A DNA stretch of 64,000 bases, taken from assembly GCF_003254705.1 (NCBI RefSeq), contig NZ_QFYR01000002.1:496001-560000 (forward strand), read 5' to 3'. Under the pieces are notes generated by a model. It did no database searches. It saw only the letters and a program-made list of their open reading frames with translations, and was not told the origin of the DNA. The position numbers were made by a program, and so were the translations under genes. Position 1 is the stretch's first letter; every line of letters begins with the position of its first letter. Source of the stretch: Phenylobacterium deserti. GTDB taxonomy: Bacteria; Pseudomonadota; Alphaproteobacteria; Caulobacterales; Caulobacteraceae. Below, in pieces: positions 1-9,377 of the stretch.

Positions 1-1019
<1,019 letters not shown>

Positions 1020-1032
1020 GGGGCGTCAAACC

Positions 1033-2466
1033 ATGAACTTCTCCGGCGACCTGAACCTCGCCTTCCCTGAGCTCATCCTGGCGGGCGCCGCCCTGGTGCT
1101 GCTCGTGTGGGGGGCCTTCTCGCCCAAGTCGACCGCGGCGCTCGGCGCTGCGGCCGTCGTGGCCTTGCTGGGCGCCGCCGTCGCGGCGGCGACCGGGCCC
1201 CTCGGCCGCGCCTTTGGCGGCGGGCTGATCGCCGACCAGGCGGCGGTGTTCGCCAAGGTTGCGATCTTCGTGGCCTGTGCGGTCGCCATTCCCCTCGGCC
1301 AGCGCTGGTTCGAGCGGCGCGGCGTCAACAACTTCGAATATCCGATCCTGATCGTACTGGCCGCGCTCGGCATGAGCGTGATGGCATCGGCCGGCGACCT
1401 GATCTCGCTCTACATCGGCGTCGAGCTCCACTCGCTGGCCCTCTACGTCATGGCCGCCATGTACCGCGACGACGCCAAGGCATCGGAAGCCGGCCTGAAG
1501 TACTTCGTGCTGGGCTCGCTCTCCTCGGGGCTGCTGCTCTATGGCGCGAGCCTGATCTACGGCTTTGCCGGCTCGACGGTGTTCAGCGACATCGCCGTCG
1601 CCGTGCAGGGTCAGGCCAACACGGGCGTGCTGTTCGGACTGGTGTTCCTGATCTGCGGTCTGGCCTTCAAGGTCTCCGCCGCGCCGTTCCACATGTGGAC
1701 GCCGGATGTCTATGAGGGCGCGCCGACGCCGGTCGTCGCCTTCTTCGCCGCCGCCCCGAAGCTCGCCGCCATGGTGGTTTTCGCCCGCGCGCTGGCCGAA
1801 GGGTTCGGCGGCGCGGTGGGTCAGTGGCAGCAGGTGCTGATCGCCATCGCCCTGATCTCGGTAGCTGTCGGCGCCTTCGCCGGCTTGGCGCAGAAGAACC
1901 TGAAGCGGCTGTGGGCCTACTCGTCGATCGCCAACATCGGCTACGCGGTGCTCGGCCTCGCCGCGGGCGATCAGCAGGGCGTCCAGGCCATGCTGGTGTT
2001 CATGGTCCTCTACATGGTGGACGTCACTGGCTTCTTCGCCTGTCTGTCGGCGCTGTCGCGTGACGGCCGGTCCATGGAGTCGCTGGACGACATGGCGGGC
2101 CTGATCAAGGAGCGTCCCGGCATCGCCCTGGCCATGACCGCCTTCTCGCTGTCTGCGCTCGGCCTGCCGCCGTTCTCCGGCTTCTGGGCCAAGTACTACG
2201 TCTTCAAGGCGGCCATCGGCGCGGGTCTCGGCCCCGCCGCCGTCATCGGTCTGATCGGCTCCGTCGTGGCCGCCTTCTACTACCTGCGCCTGATCAAGGT
2301 GATGTGGTTCGACGCGGCTCCGGGCGTCACCGACGCACCGCCGGCGGAAGCCAAGTGGACGGGCATTGTTCTCGCCCTCTTCTCCTTCCCCGTGGTGCTG
2401 GTTGCGCTGACCTGGATCGACCCGCTGGCCCGTGCGGCCGCCGTGGCCTTCGGGCTGAAGGCCTAG
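1033..2466 (+). CDS. nuoN: NADH-quinone oxidoreductase subunit N
   Basis: NuoN is the last membrane subunit of complex I and one of its three antiporter-like proton channels. The 477-residue protein is hydrophobic throughout, consistent with about 14 membrane helices, and is of normal family length. Recognisable stretches are YIGVELHSLALYVMAA with its conserved glutamate, FKVSAAPFHMWTPDVYEGAP, and KRLWAYSSIANIGYA. The ATG is 13 bases after nuoM, so the two are almost certainly cotranscribed. The next gene, birA, begins one base after its stop codon, so the nuo transcript probably runs into birA and coaX. Confidence 0.97.
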   Translation: MNFSGDLNLAFPELILAGAALVLLVWGAFSPKSTAALGAAAVVALLGAAVAAATGPLGRAFGGGLIADQAAVFAKVAIFVACAVAIPLGQRWFERRGVNNFEYPILIVLAALGMSVMASAGDLISLYIGVELHSLALYVMAAMYRDDAKASEAGLKYFVLGSLSSGLLLYGASLIYGFAGSTVFSDIAVAVQGQANTGVLFGLVFLICGLAFKVSAAPFHMWTPDVYEGAPTPVVAFFAAAPKLAAMVVFARALAEGFGGAVGQWQQVLIAIALISVAVGAFAGLAQKNLKRLWAYSSIANIGYAVLGLAAGDQQGVQAMLVFMVLYMVDVTGFFACLSALSRDGRSMESLDDMAGLIKERPGIALAMTAFSLSALGLPPFSGFWAKYYVFKAAIGAGLGPAAVIGLIGSVVAAFYYLRLIKVMWFDAAPGVTDAPPAEAKWTGIVLALFSFPVVLVALTWIDPLARAAAVAFGLKA

Positions 2467-2467
2467 G

Positions 2468-3211
2468 TTGGCGGCCGACCACCCGCCGATCGAGGCCTTT
2501 CCCGAGCTCGACTCCACCAGCGCCGAAGCCCGGCGCCGGGCGGAGGCCGGGGAGGGCGGTCCCGTCTGGATCACCGCGGCCGTGCAAACGGCCGGTCGGG
2601 GACGACGGGGTCGGCCTTGGAGCACGCAGACCGGCAATCTCGCCGCGACCTTGCTGATGACCACGGAAGCGCCGCCCGCCCGGGCGGCGCAGCTGTCTTT
2701 TGTCGCCGCTCTCGCCGCCGCCGACCTTGCGGATACCTGCCTCGGCTCGGGCGCTGCGCGCCTGAAATGGCCCAACGACGTCCTGGTGTTCGGCCGAAAA
2801 GCCGTCGGCATCCTCGTCGAAAGCGGCGCACGTCAGGATGGCCGGCTCTGGCTAGCGGTGGGCGTTGGCGTAAACCTCGCCCATGCCCCTCTGGATGTAG
2901 AGCGCCCCGCCACAGCGTTCGCAGAGCACATGGCCGCACCGCCGCCTGCGCCGCTGGACGCGCTTGAGGTGCTCGCGACGCGCTTCGAGCACTGGCGCAG
3001 GTCCTGGGTCACGCAAGGCTTTGCCGCGATCGCCGAGGGCTGGACCGCGCGCGCGCACGGCCTGGGCGAGCGCTGCGAAGCCCGCCTGCCGAACCGCACG
3101 GTCGTGGGGACGGCCGAGCGGCTGGACGTGGATGGCGCGCTTCGCTTGCGCTTGGACGACGGTTCGGTCGAGCGGATAACCGCGGGCGACGTCTTCTTCG
3201 GGGAGGTTTGA
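2468..3211 (+). CDS. birA: Biotin--[acetyl-CoA-carboxylase] ligase, short form
   Basis: This enzyme makes biotinyl-AMP and attaches biotin to a lysine of carboxylase carrier proteins in the cytoplasm. The 247-residue product has the family landmarks GRGRRGRPW (residues 43-51, biotinyl-AMP binding loop), KWPND (100-104) and KAVGILVE (111-118). There is no N-terminal winged helix, so this is the class I type that should not act as a biotin-operon repressor. The start is the TTG one base after the nuoN stop; no ATG gives a complete catalytic domain. The stop overlaps the ATG of coaX by one base. Location behind nuoN is the usual alphaproteobacterial arrangement. Confidence 0.93.
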   Translation: MAADHPPIEAFPELDSTSAEARRRAEAGEGGPVWITAAVQTAGRGRRGRPWSTQTGNLAATLLMTTEAPPARAAQLSFVAALAAADLADTCLGSGAARLKWPNDVLVFGRKAVGILVESGARQDGRLWLAVGVGVNLAHAPLDVERPATAFAEHMAAPPPAPLDALEVLATRFEHWRRSWVTQGFAAIAEGWTARAHGLGERCEARLPNRTVVGTAERLDVDGALRLRLDDGSVERITAGDVFFGEV

Positions 3212-3990
3212 TGTCGATGCTACTGGCGATCGAACAGGGCAACACCAACACCCTCTTCGCCGTGCACGACGGCGAACGCTGGATCGCGCAGTGGCGCGCC
3301 GCAACCGAGGCCAAGCGGACGGCTGACGAGTACGCCGTGTGGCTCTCCCAGCTGCTGGCCATGGCCGGACTTCAGCTGGGCGTGTTCGGCGACTGCATCA
3401 TCTCGAGCGTCGTCCCCCAGTCGGTTTTCAACCTGCGCAACCTCGCCCGGCGGTATCTGCACGTCGAGCCGCTGGTGATCGGGGAAAATGCGGACCTCGG
3501 GATCGCGGTCAGGATCGACAAACCATCGGAGGCGGGCGCCGATCGTCTGGTGAACGCCATTGGCGCTCACGTCGTCTACCCCGGCGAATTGGTCGTGATC
3601 GACAGCGGCACCGCCACCACCTTCGACGTCGTCGCACCCGACGGCGGCTTCGAAGGGGGGGTGATTGCGCCGGGGATCAACCTATCTATGGAGGCGTTGC
3701 ACGCCGCGGCGGCGAAACTTCCTCGCGTTGCGATCCAGCGACCGGGCAAGATCGTCGGCAGCGACACGGTGGGCGCCATGCAATCGGGCGTTTTCTGGGG
3801 CTACATCGCCCTGATCGAGGGCCTGATCGACCGCATCAAGGCGGAGCGCGGGCGCCCGACGACCGTTGTGGCCACCGGAGGCGTGGCTTCGCTTTTCCAA
3901 GGGGCGACCGAGGCGATCGATCGCTTCGACCCTGATCTAACCATTCGCGGCATGCTGGAAATCTGGCGCCGTAATCGACAAGGCAAGTGA
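3211..3990 (+). CDS. coaX: Type III pantothenate kinase
   Basis: CoaX phosphorylates pantothenate, the first step of coenzyme A synthesis. The 259-residue protein shows the ASKHA-fold signatures: an N-terminal [11 protein letters not shown] phosphate loop, [11 protein letters not shown] around residue 110, [11 protein letters not shown] near 130 and GGVIAPG near 148. Most family members have aspartate in the N-terminal DxGNTN motif; here the sequence is E-Q-GNTN, a conservative change. The ATG at 3211 overlaps the birA stop; a TTG one codon upstream is a possible but unlikely alternative. The stop overlaps the ATG of the RNase J gene, so the three genes form a tightly coupled unit. Confidence 0.95.
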   Translation: MSMLLAIEQGNTNTLFAVHDGERWIAQWRAATEAKRTADEYAVWLSQLLAMAGLQLGVFGDCIISSVVPQSVFNLRNLARRYLHVEPLVIGENADLGIAVRIDKPSEAGADRLVNAIGAHVVYPGELVVIDSGTATTFDVVAPDGGFEGGVIAPGINLSMEALHAAAAKLPRVAIQRPGKIVGSDTVGAMQSGVFWGYIALIEGLIDRIKAERGRPTTVVATGGVASLFQGATEAIDRFDPDLTIRGMLEIWRRNRQGK

Positions 3991-5669
3991 TGGCGCGCGG
4001 CGACCAAGACGAACTCGTTTTCCTGCCCCTCGGCGGCTCGAACGAGGTCGGCATGAACTTCAACCTGTACGGCTTCGGCCCGGCGCATGATCGCAAGTGG
4101 ATCATCGTCGATGTCGGCGTGACCTTCGGGGACCAGACGACGCCCGGCGTCGAGGTCATCCTGCCCGATCCCGCTTACATCGAGGACTATGCCGACCGGA
4201 TCCTCGGCATCGTGGTGACACACGCGCACGAAGACCACATCGGAGCGGTTCCGTGGCTGTGGCCGCGGCTGAAAGCGCCGATCTACGCGACGCCCTTCAC
4301 CGCCTTCGTACTGCGCGAGAAACTTCGGGAGGCGGACCTGCTGGAAGAAGCGGAGATCACCGAGGTGCCGCTCGGCGGGACGATCGAGCTCGGTCCGTTC
4401 AAGCTTGAGCTGATCACCCTCACGCACTCGATTCCAGAGCCTAACGGCCTGGCGATCCGCACCCCGCTTGGCACCGTGCTGCACACCGGCGACTGGAAGA
4501 TCGACCCGGAGCCGCTGCTGGGCGCCCCCACCGACGCAGACGCGATCCGCCGCCTCGGCGACGAGGGCGTGCTGGCGATGGTCTGCGACAGCACCAACGT
4601 CTTCGTGGACGGGACCGCCGGGTCGGAAGCCGACGTGCGCGCGGCGCTGATCCCGCTGATCGGCTCCATGAAGGGCAAGATCGCGGTGTCCTGCTTCGCC
4701 TCCAACGTGGCGCGCATGGACAGCGTGATCCGGGCGGCGGAAGCCAACGGCCGGCGGGTCTGCCTGGTCGGACGCTCCATGCACCGCATGGCGGCGGCGG
4801 CCAAATCTGTCGGCCTCATGGAGGACGTCCAGCCGTTCGTCTCCGAACAGGAGGCGGGCTACTTCCCGTCCGAGTCGATCCTTTATCTGTGCACCGGCAG
4901 CCAGGGTGAGCCGCGCGCGGCGCTGTCCCGCATCGCAGACGGGACACACCCGCACGTGACGCTGGGCGCGGGCGACTCCTGCGTGTTCTCCAGCCGGGTG
5001 ATCCCGGGCAACGAGATCCCGATCCGCAACCTGCAAAACAAGCTCGCCGATCGCGGCGTGCGCCTCTACACCGAGCGGGATCATCCCGGCATCCACGTCT
5101 CTGGCCACCCATGCCGGGACGAGCTGGCGGAAATGTACCGCTGGGCCAGGCCGCAGATCGCCGTGCCCACCCATGGCGAGCGTCGCCATCTGCTCGAACA
5201 CGTGGCGTTCGCACGTGACCTGCAGGTGCCGCAGCAGGTCGCGCCGCGCAACGGCGACATGGTGCGCCTGGCTCCTGGCCGTGTGGAGATCGTGGACGAG
5301 GTGCCGGCGGGCCGCCTCTTCGTGGACGCGGGGGTGCTGACGCCGGAGAACGGCGAGGCTCTGCGCGAGCGTCGTCATGCCGCCTACAACGGCATCCTGG
5401 CCGTCTCCGTGGTGCTGGATCGCAAGGGCAAGGTCCTCGCTGGCCCGGAAGTGCGGGCGCTCGGCCTGCCGACCGATGAGGACTATCCGCTGGACGACGT
5501 CCTGGATGATCTGTCCGACGAGGCCGAGCAGGCTCTTGGCCGGCTCGACCGGGACGGCCGAGACAATGACGAGGCGGTCGAAACCACGATGTCTCGCGCC
5601 GTGAAGAAGGCCAGCCAGCGGATCTGGGGCCGCCGCCCGGTGGTCGAGACCACCGTGCTGCGGGTCTAG
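3990..5669 (+). CDS. rnj: Ribonuclease J
   Basis: This is a metallo-beta-lactamase/beta-CASP ribonuclease with endo- and 5'-to-3' exonuclease activity in RNA maturation and decay. The zinc motif HAHEDHIGA lies near residue 77. Further metal and fold signatures are HSIPEPNG, HTGDWKID, CDSTNV, the beta-CASP segment with CTGSQGEPRAAL, and HVSGHPCRDEL followed by PTHGE. At about 559 residues it matches the family. An ATG at 3990 overlaps the coaX stop; a GTG one codon earlier is less likely. It converges with the DUF2171 gene downstream, leaving 22 bases between stops. The identification is strong. Confidence 0.95.
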   Translation: MARGDQDELVFLPLGGSNEVGMNFNLYGFGPAHDRKWIIVDVGVTFGDQTTPGVEVILPDPAYIEDYADRILGIVVTHAHEDHIGAVPWLWPRLKAPIYATPFTAFVLREKLREADLLEEAEITEVPLGGTIELGPFKLELITLTHSIPEPNGLAIRTPLGTVLHTGDWKIDPEPLLGAPTDADAIRRLGDEGVLAMVCDSTNVFVDGTAGSEADVRAALIPLIGSMKGKIAVSCFASNVARMDSVIRAAEANGRRVCLVGRSMHRMAAAAKSVGLMEDVQPFVSEQEAGYFPSESILYLCTGSQGEPRAALSRIADGTHPHVTLGAGDSCVFSSRVIPGNEIPIRNLQNKLADRGVRLYTERDHPGIHVSGHPCRDELAEMYRWARPQIAVPTHGERRHLLEHVAFARDLQVPQQVAPRNGDMVRLAPGRVEIVDEVPAGRLFVDAGVLTPENGEALRERRHAAYNGILAVSVVLDRKGKVLAGPEVRALGLPTDEDYPLDDVLDDLSDEAEQALGRLDRDGRDNDEAVETTMSRAVKKASQRIWGRRPVVETTVLRV

Positions 5670-5691
5670 AACCGCCGGCCGGCCATCTGGC

Positions 5692-5928
5692 TTACTGCTT
5701 GGTGGTCCAGGCCTGCTTGGCCGCGTCCTTGGTCAGGCTGAGGCGGACGGTGTCGCCATCGATGTCGTCCACCCAGCTGACCGGGATCAGGTGGTGCTTC
5801 AGGCCTGATCCGATATCCAGCTTGGTCAGCTCGATCTGGTCGCCCAGCACATGGTCCACCCGGCCGACGTGGCCGCCGTCCGAGCCCACCACTTCCATGT
5901 GTTCGCGGATGTTCGAAGTCTCGATCAC
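5692..5928 (-). CDS. DUF2171 family small protein
   Basis: This predicted cytoplasmic protein of 78 residues contains EHMEVVGSDGGHVGRVD, a hydrophobic IPVSWVDDIDG strand, and the LTKDAAKQAW tail, which are typical of DUF2171 (PRC-barrel-like) proteins. The biochemical role of the family is unknown; members are often seen near stress genes. The start is taken as the GTG at 5928 because the minus strand has an AAGGAG ribosome site just upstream. The open frame runs further upstream, but that part looks non-coding. It is transcribed divergently from the glycosidase-like gene at 6130. Confidence 0.85.
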   Translation of the reverse strand: MIETSNIREHMEVVGSDGGHVGRVDHVLGDQIELTKLDIGSGLKHHLIPVSWVDDIDGDTVRLSLTKDAAKQAWTTKQ

Positions 5929-6129
5929 TTGAGGTCTCCTTTGCGATGCGACCTCAAACGCCCAGAAGGCGATTAGATGTTCCCGACTGCGATAAAAAAC
6001 CGCTTCTCGCACCCTTGCCGACGCACGCACTGTTCGCTTCCCGCCGGTAGCGCTCACATCTAGGCTGGACAGGCGCTCGTCGGCTCGCGAAGCCGGATCA
6101 CAACAAGACGAGCTGGGAGGTCCGCGCCG
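5929..6129. other. Divergent intergenic region
   Basis: About 200 bases separate the start codons of the DUF2171 gene (minus) and the DUF5060/DUF4038 gene (plus), so promoters for both should lie here. A GGGAGGT ribosome site sits about nine bases before the ATG at 6130. A short A-run (near 5984-5989) stands out against the GC-rich background. No tRNA, repeat or convincing promoter consensus was found. Confidence 0.6.
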
Positions 6130-8052
6130 ATGCGCCTGAAGACGATGCTGTCGTCCATCCTGTTGCTGCTGGCCGTCCTGTTGGGGGCGGCAGGCCCGGC
6201 GCACGCGTCGCGGCTGAACTCCGGTGAAGTCCACGTCTGGGAGGTGCAGGAGGTCACCCTGCAGGCGCAGCGGGACTACGCCAACCCGTACATGGACGTC
6301 GATGTCTGGATCGAGCTGGAGGGCCCCGGCTTCAAGAAGAAGATCTGGGGGTTCTGGGACGGCGGACGGACCTACAAGGTTCGCTTTGTGGCGACGACCC
6401 CCGGTGACTGGCGTTGGCGCACCAACTCCAACAAGCCGGCGGATGAGGGCCTGAACGGCGGCGGCGGGACGTTGAAAGCCGTCGCGTGGGACGGCTCGGA
6501 AATCGCTGACAACGCCAACCGCCGCGGCTTCGTCCGAGCGAGCGAGAATGGCCACGCGCTGCGTTACGCCGACGGCTCGCCCTTCTTCATGGTGGGGGAC
6601 ACCTGGCTGGCGGCGTCCACCTGGCGCCTGCCAATCAAGGGGATCACCGCCACGCCGGACTATGTTCCAGCCGAGGGCATCAGCTTCGAAGAGGCGGTGG
6701 CCTGGCGCAAGCGGCAGGGTTTCAACTCTGTCTCCTTCATCTCGTCATTCCCGAACTGGGCGGCGGACAGCCGTGGCGCGACTTTCGCAAACAAGGACGG
6801 CGTCTTCCTGCGCAACGCCTGGGAGAAGTTCGGTCACTGGGCGCCGAACGCGAAGATCTCCACGGCCGATGGCGCGACCACGACCGCCAAGGACATGCAC
6901 GACGAAGCGGGCAACCTGGCCTTTGAGGTCATGGCCGATCGCGAAGGCATGGCCAACTTCGACCGGATCAATCCGGCTTACTTCCGCAGCCTGGACCGCA
7001 AGCTGCAGCACCTGTCGACCCAAGGCTTCGTGCCGTTCCTGGAAACGATCCGGCGCGACGCTGCGCCATCCTGGAAGCGGTACTTCGATTTCAGCCCGTC
7101 CTACGCCCGCTACTTCCAGTACCTGATCGCGCGCTACGGCGCCTACAACGTGGTCTTCAGCGGGATCCACCTGGACTGGATTCCAAAGGACTTCAGCCTC
7201 ACCGCGGACGAGTTCAACGAAGCGCTGACCTATCACTACCGCCGCTACGGTGCGCCGCCGTACGGCCAGCCGGTGACCACCTTGATCGATCGCTCGACCT
7301 ACAAGGTCTTCGGGCATGGGGAGCGAGCGCCCTGGCTGTCGATGCACACGGTGGGCAACAACCCGCGCAACCACGCCATCTACGCCTCGGTGGAGGAGCT
7401 CTTCCGCCTCCAGCCCGCGATGCCGGCCGCCAACCTGGAGCCCTACTACACAGGCTGGAACCACAGCATCAACCGGCCGGGCGGCGAGACCCCGGCCGCC
7501 GATAGTCCGAGGGACAACTACTTCGCGCGCGCGATGATGTATGGGTCGGTGCTGTCGGGCGGCCTTGCCGGGCACGTGCACGGCACAGCGGCCTATGACC
7601 TCACCAGTACGGGCGAGCCGGAGGGCTGGCGACCGCACATCTGGACGGCCTTGCGCTACCAGTCCGGCGCGCAGATGCAGCACCTCAAGACCTTCGTTCT
7701 GTCGGAAGGCGATCGCTATCAGCGCCTGACCTTGGCCAATGACAGCCTTGCGCCGCGCAGCATCCCGGGCGCTCTGGATGACGGCCTGGACGGCTGGTCG
7801 TTCATGATGCGCACGCCGGAGAAGGACTTGGCTCTCGCCTATTTCGAGACCAAAGCCGTGCGGCCGCAGATGAACGGATTTACGCCGAGCGCTCGCTATC
7901 AGTGGATCTGGTTCGATCCGCGAACCGGCGCCTGGTCTCGCCCGCTGAGCGTCCGTGCCGACGGGTCCGGCGCCTTGCGCGCACCGGCTTTCCCGCGGGG
8001 CGGCGCGGCGGCGGAAGAGGACGTGGCGGCCAAGATCCTGCTCGTTCGCTGA
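6130..8052 (+). CDS. Secreted DUF5060/DUF4038 glycoside hydrolase-like protein
   Basis: The 640-residue product begins with a clear signal peptide (MRLKTM, a leucine-rich core, then GPAHA before residue 27), so it is exported. Residues about 30-120 resemble the DUF5060 beta-sandwich, with DVDVWIELEGPGFKKKIWGFWDGG and TTPGDWRWRT. From about 140 to 480 it resembles the DUF4038 apiosidase-like TIM barrel: GSPFFMVGDTWLAA, AWRKRQGFNSVSF, and an LEPYYTGWNHS segment. The last 80 residues look like the beta-domain often annotated as collagen-binding, with YQWIWFDPRTGAW. Related enzymes cut glycosidic bonds in plant polysaccharides; the substrate here cannot be told. It stands alone, without transporters or TonB receptors nearby. 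A strong GGGAGGT site supports the start. Confidence 0.85.
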   Translation: MRLKTMLSSILLLLAVLLGAAGPAHASRLNSGEVHVWEVQEVTLQAQRDYANPYMDVDVWIELEGPGFKKKIWGFWDGGRTYKVRFVATTPGDWRWRTNSNKPADEGLNGGGGTLKAVAWDGSEIADNANRRGFVRASENGHALRYADGSPFFMVGDTWLAASTWRLPIKGITATPDYVPAEGISFEEAVAWRKRQGFNSVSFISSFPNWAADSRGATFANKDGVFLRNAWEKFGHWAPNAKISTADGATTTAKDMHDEAGNLAFEVMADREGMANFDRINPAYFRSLDRKLQHLSTQGFVPFLETIRRDAAPSWKRYFDFSPSYARYFQYLIARYGAYNVVFSGIHLDWIPKDFSLTADEFNEALTYHYRRYGAPPYGQPVTTLIDRSTYKVFGHGERAPWLSMHTVGNNPRNHAIYASVEELFRLQPAMPAANLEPYYTGWNHSINRPGGETPAADSPRDNYFARAMMYGSVLSGGLAGHVHGTAAYDLTSTGEPEGWRPHIWTALRYQSGAQMQHLKTFVLSEGDRYQRLTLANDSLAPRSIPGALDDGLDGWSFMMRTPEKDLALAYFETKAVRPQMNGFTPSARYQWIWFDPRTGAWSRPLSVRADGSGALRAPAFPRGGAAAEEDVAAKILLVR

Positions 8053-8152
8053 GCAGGTTATCGGCTGCAACCTGAGCGCGGGCTGCAACGATGGCGCGCG
8101 CTCGGGGTTCTCCCGAGCAGCCGGGCAACCGGCGTCACTCGGGAAGAAAGCT

Positions 8153-8521
8153 ATGAAGATCCTGATCATTTCGGCCGCGACTGCAGCTTTGGCTGTCGCC
8201 GGCGGCGCGATCGCGCAAACCAGCTCGTCCACGACCGGCTCCACCACCAGCAGCCAGACCGGCGCCTGGTCGGGCAGCTCGCACCAGGGCCACGGCGCGA
8301 CGGCTCGCACCGGCGCCAGCAGTCCGACGAGCACCGTCACGACGGTGAAGAAGGACAAGACCCAGCCGAACACCGCTTCTGGCGACGTCAGCTCTCCGGC
8401 TGCCGGCGACCTGCCGAAGCAGTCTCCGGGCTCGCCCGCTGGCCCCAGCGGCGACACCGACACCGGTCCGCGCGCCGGCGCCAATCCGACCGGCTCGAAC
8501 GGCAGCACCGCGCCTCAGTAG
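8153..8521 (+). CDS. Small exported Ser/Thr/Gly-rich protein
   Basis: This is a 122-residue protein of unknown function. It starts MKILIISAATAALAVAGGAIAQ, a good signal peptide with a cleavage site near residue 21. The mature part has low complexity: serine and threonine runs, TARTGASSPTSTVTTVKKDK in the middle, then Pro/Gly/Asp-rich sequence ending GSNGSTAPQ. There are no cysteines and no recognisable domain. The open frame extends upstream, but the signal peptide fixes the ATG at 8153. It may be periplasmic, surface-associated or intrinsically disordered. Its coding nature is supported by the signal peptide and the hairpin just after the stop. Confidence 0.7.
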   Translation: MKILIISAATAALAVAGGAIAQTSSSTTGSTTSSQTGAWSGSSHQGHGATARTGASSPTSTVTTVKKDKTQPNTASGDVSSPAAGDLPKQSPGSPAGPSGDTDTGPRAGANPTGSNGSTAPQ

Positions 8522-8545
8522 GCCGGCGGCCACAAGCCGAACGAC

Positions 8546-8584
8546 GCCCAGGCCTTCGCCGTCTGCGAGACGGCGGGCCTGGGC
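8546..8584 (+). terminator. Long GC-rich stem-loop, possible terminator
   Basis: The arms GCCCAGGCC (8546-8554) and GGCCTGGGC (8576-8584) are perfectly complementary, and an inner pair GCCGTCT/AGACGGC extends the stem, with a three-base loop. It lies 25 bases after the stop of the exported Ser/Thr-rich gene and before mce. There is no T-tract after it, so it is a plausible transcription barrier rather than a textbook intrinsic terminator. Confidence 0.6.
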
Positions 8585-8621
8585 GCTCGCCACCCCTGCC
8601 GCGCGGGCGTATACCCGCGCA

Positions 8622-9047
8622 ATGATCGGCAAACTGAACCATGTGGGCGTCGCCACCCCCTCGATCGACGAGGCGGTGAAGCTTTATCGCGACGTGCTGG
8701 GCGCGACCGTCATCGGCGATAAGTTCCCCTTGGAGGCCCAGGGCGTTTGGGTCTGTTTCGTCGACCTGCCGAACAGCCAGATCGAGCTGATCGAGCCTTT
8801 GGGCGAGGCTTCGCCGCTGAAGGGCTTCCTTGAAAAAAACCCAAAGGGCGGCCAACACCACGTCTGCTTCGAGGTGGAAGACATCCTGGCCGCGCGCGAG
8901 GAGTTGCGCGCCAAAGGCGCCACCATCCTCGGAACCGGCGAGCCGCGCATCGGGGCGCACGGCGTGCCTGTCATCTTTGTGCACCCGAAAGACATGGGCG
9001 GCGTGCTGATCGAACTTATGCAGACGCCGAAGGAAGGCCACGGATGA
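8622..9047 (+). CDS. mce: Methylmalonyl-CoA epimerase
   Basis: Mce interconverts (S)- and (R)-methylmalonyl-CoA in propionyl-CoA breakdown. The 141-residue protein is a vicinal-oxygen-chelate fold with two repeats: LNHVGVATPSIDEAVKLYRD at the start supplies the first metal histidine, GGQHHVCFEVEDI in the middle supplies another, and FVHPKDMGGVLIEL near the end supplies the metal glutamate. Length and motifs fit the family well. The stop overlaps the ATG of the DUF1467 gene by four bases. This mce-DUF1467-proS order is common in alphaproteobacteria. Confidence 0.94.
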   Translation: MIGKLNHVGVATPSIDEAVKLYRDVLGATVIGDKFPLEAQGVWVCFVDLPNSQIELIEPLGEASPLKGFLEKNPKGGQHHVCFEVEDILAAREELRAKGATILGTGEPRIGAHGVPVIFVHPKDMGGVLIELMQTPKEGHG

Positions 9048-9304
9048 GCGTGTTCACCGGCGTCGCCATCTACATCACCGTCTGGTGGACCGTTCTGTTT
9101 GCGGTCTTGCCGTGGGGCGTCCAGAGCCATCACGACGCGGGCATCAATCTCGGCGACGGCGGCGATCCCGGCGCGCCGGTGAACCCGAACCTGAAACGCA
9201 AGTTCATCACCACCACCTGGGTCTCAGGGATCGTGTGGGTGCTGATCTGGGCGGTGATCCACTTCCACCTGATCACGCTGCCGAGCCTGCCTTCTGGCTA
9301 CTGA
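9044..9304 (+). CDS. DUF1467 family membrane protein
   Basis: The 86-residue protein has two predicted membrane helices, one at residues about 4-25 ([21 protein letters not shown]) and one near 55-75 ([18 protein letters not shown]). Between them is a conserved loop with [10 protein letters not shown] and [15 protein letters not shown], the hallmark of DUF1467. The function of this alphaproteobacterial family is not known. Its ATG overlaps the mce stop, so translation is probably coupled. Its place between mce and proS is conserved in relatives. Confidence 0.92.
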   Translation: MSVFTGVAIYITVWWTVLFAVLPWGVQSHHDAGINLGDGGDPGAPVNPNLKRKFITTTWVSGIVWVLIWAVIHFHLITLPSLPSGY

Positions 9305-9377
9305 GCGCGTTGCCAAGCTCTCCAGGGCAGGGGTATCAGAGCCGCTCTCCGACAGTTCACGGGATGACCTAAAGCCG

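Noticed and set aside
3801..5378. 525-residue minus-strand open frame opposite RNase J
   Set aside because: The plus strand encodes a clear RNase J; the shadow has no motif and His/Arg/Asp-rich composition typical of antisense frames.
5957..5983. GGAAC...CGTT on the minus strand before the DUF2171 gene
   Set aside because: Spacing is 18 bases, one more than the usual 16-17 for EcfG promoters.
6745..8508. 587-residue minus-strand open frame opposite the glycosidase-like gene
   Set aside because: The plus strand has signal peptides and domain matches; the shadow has none.
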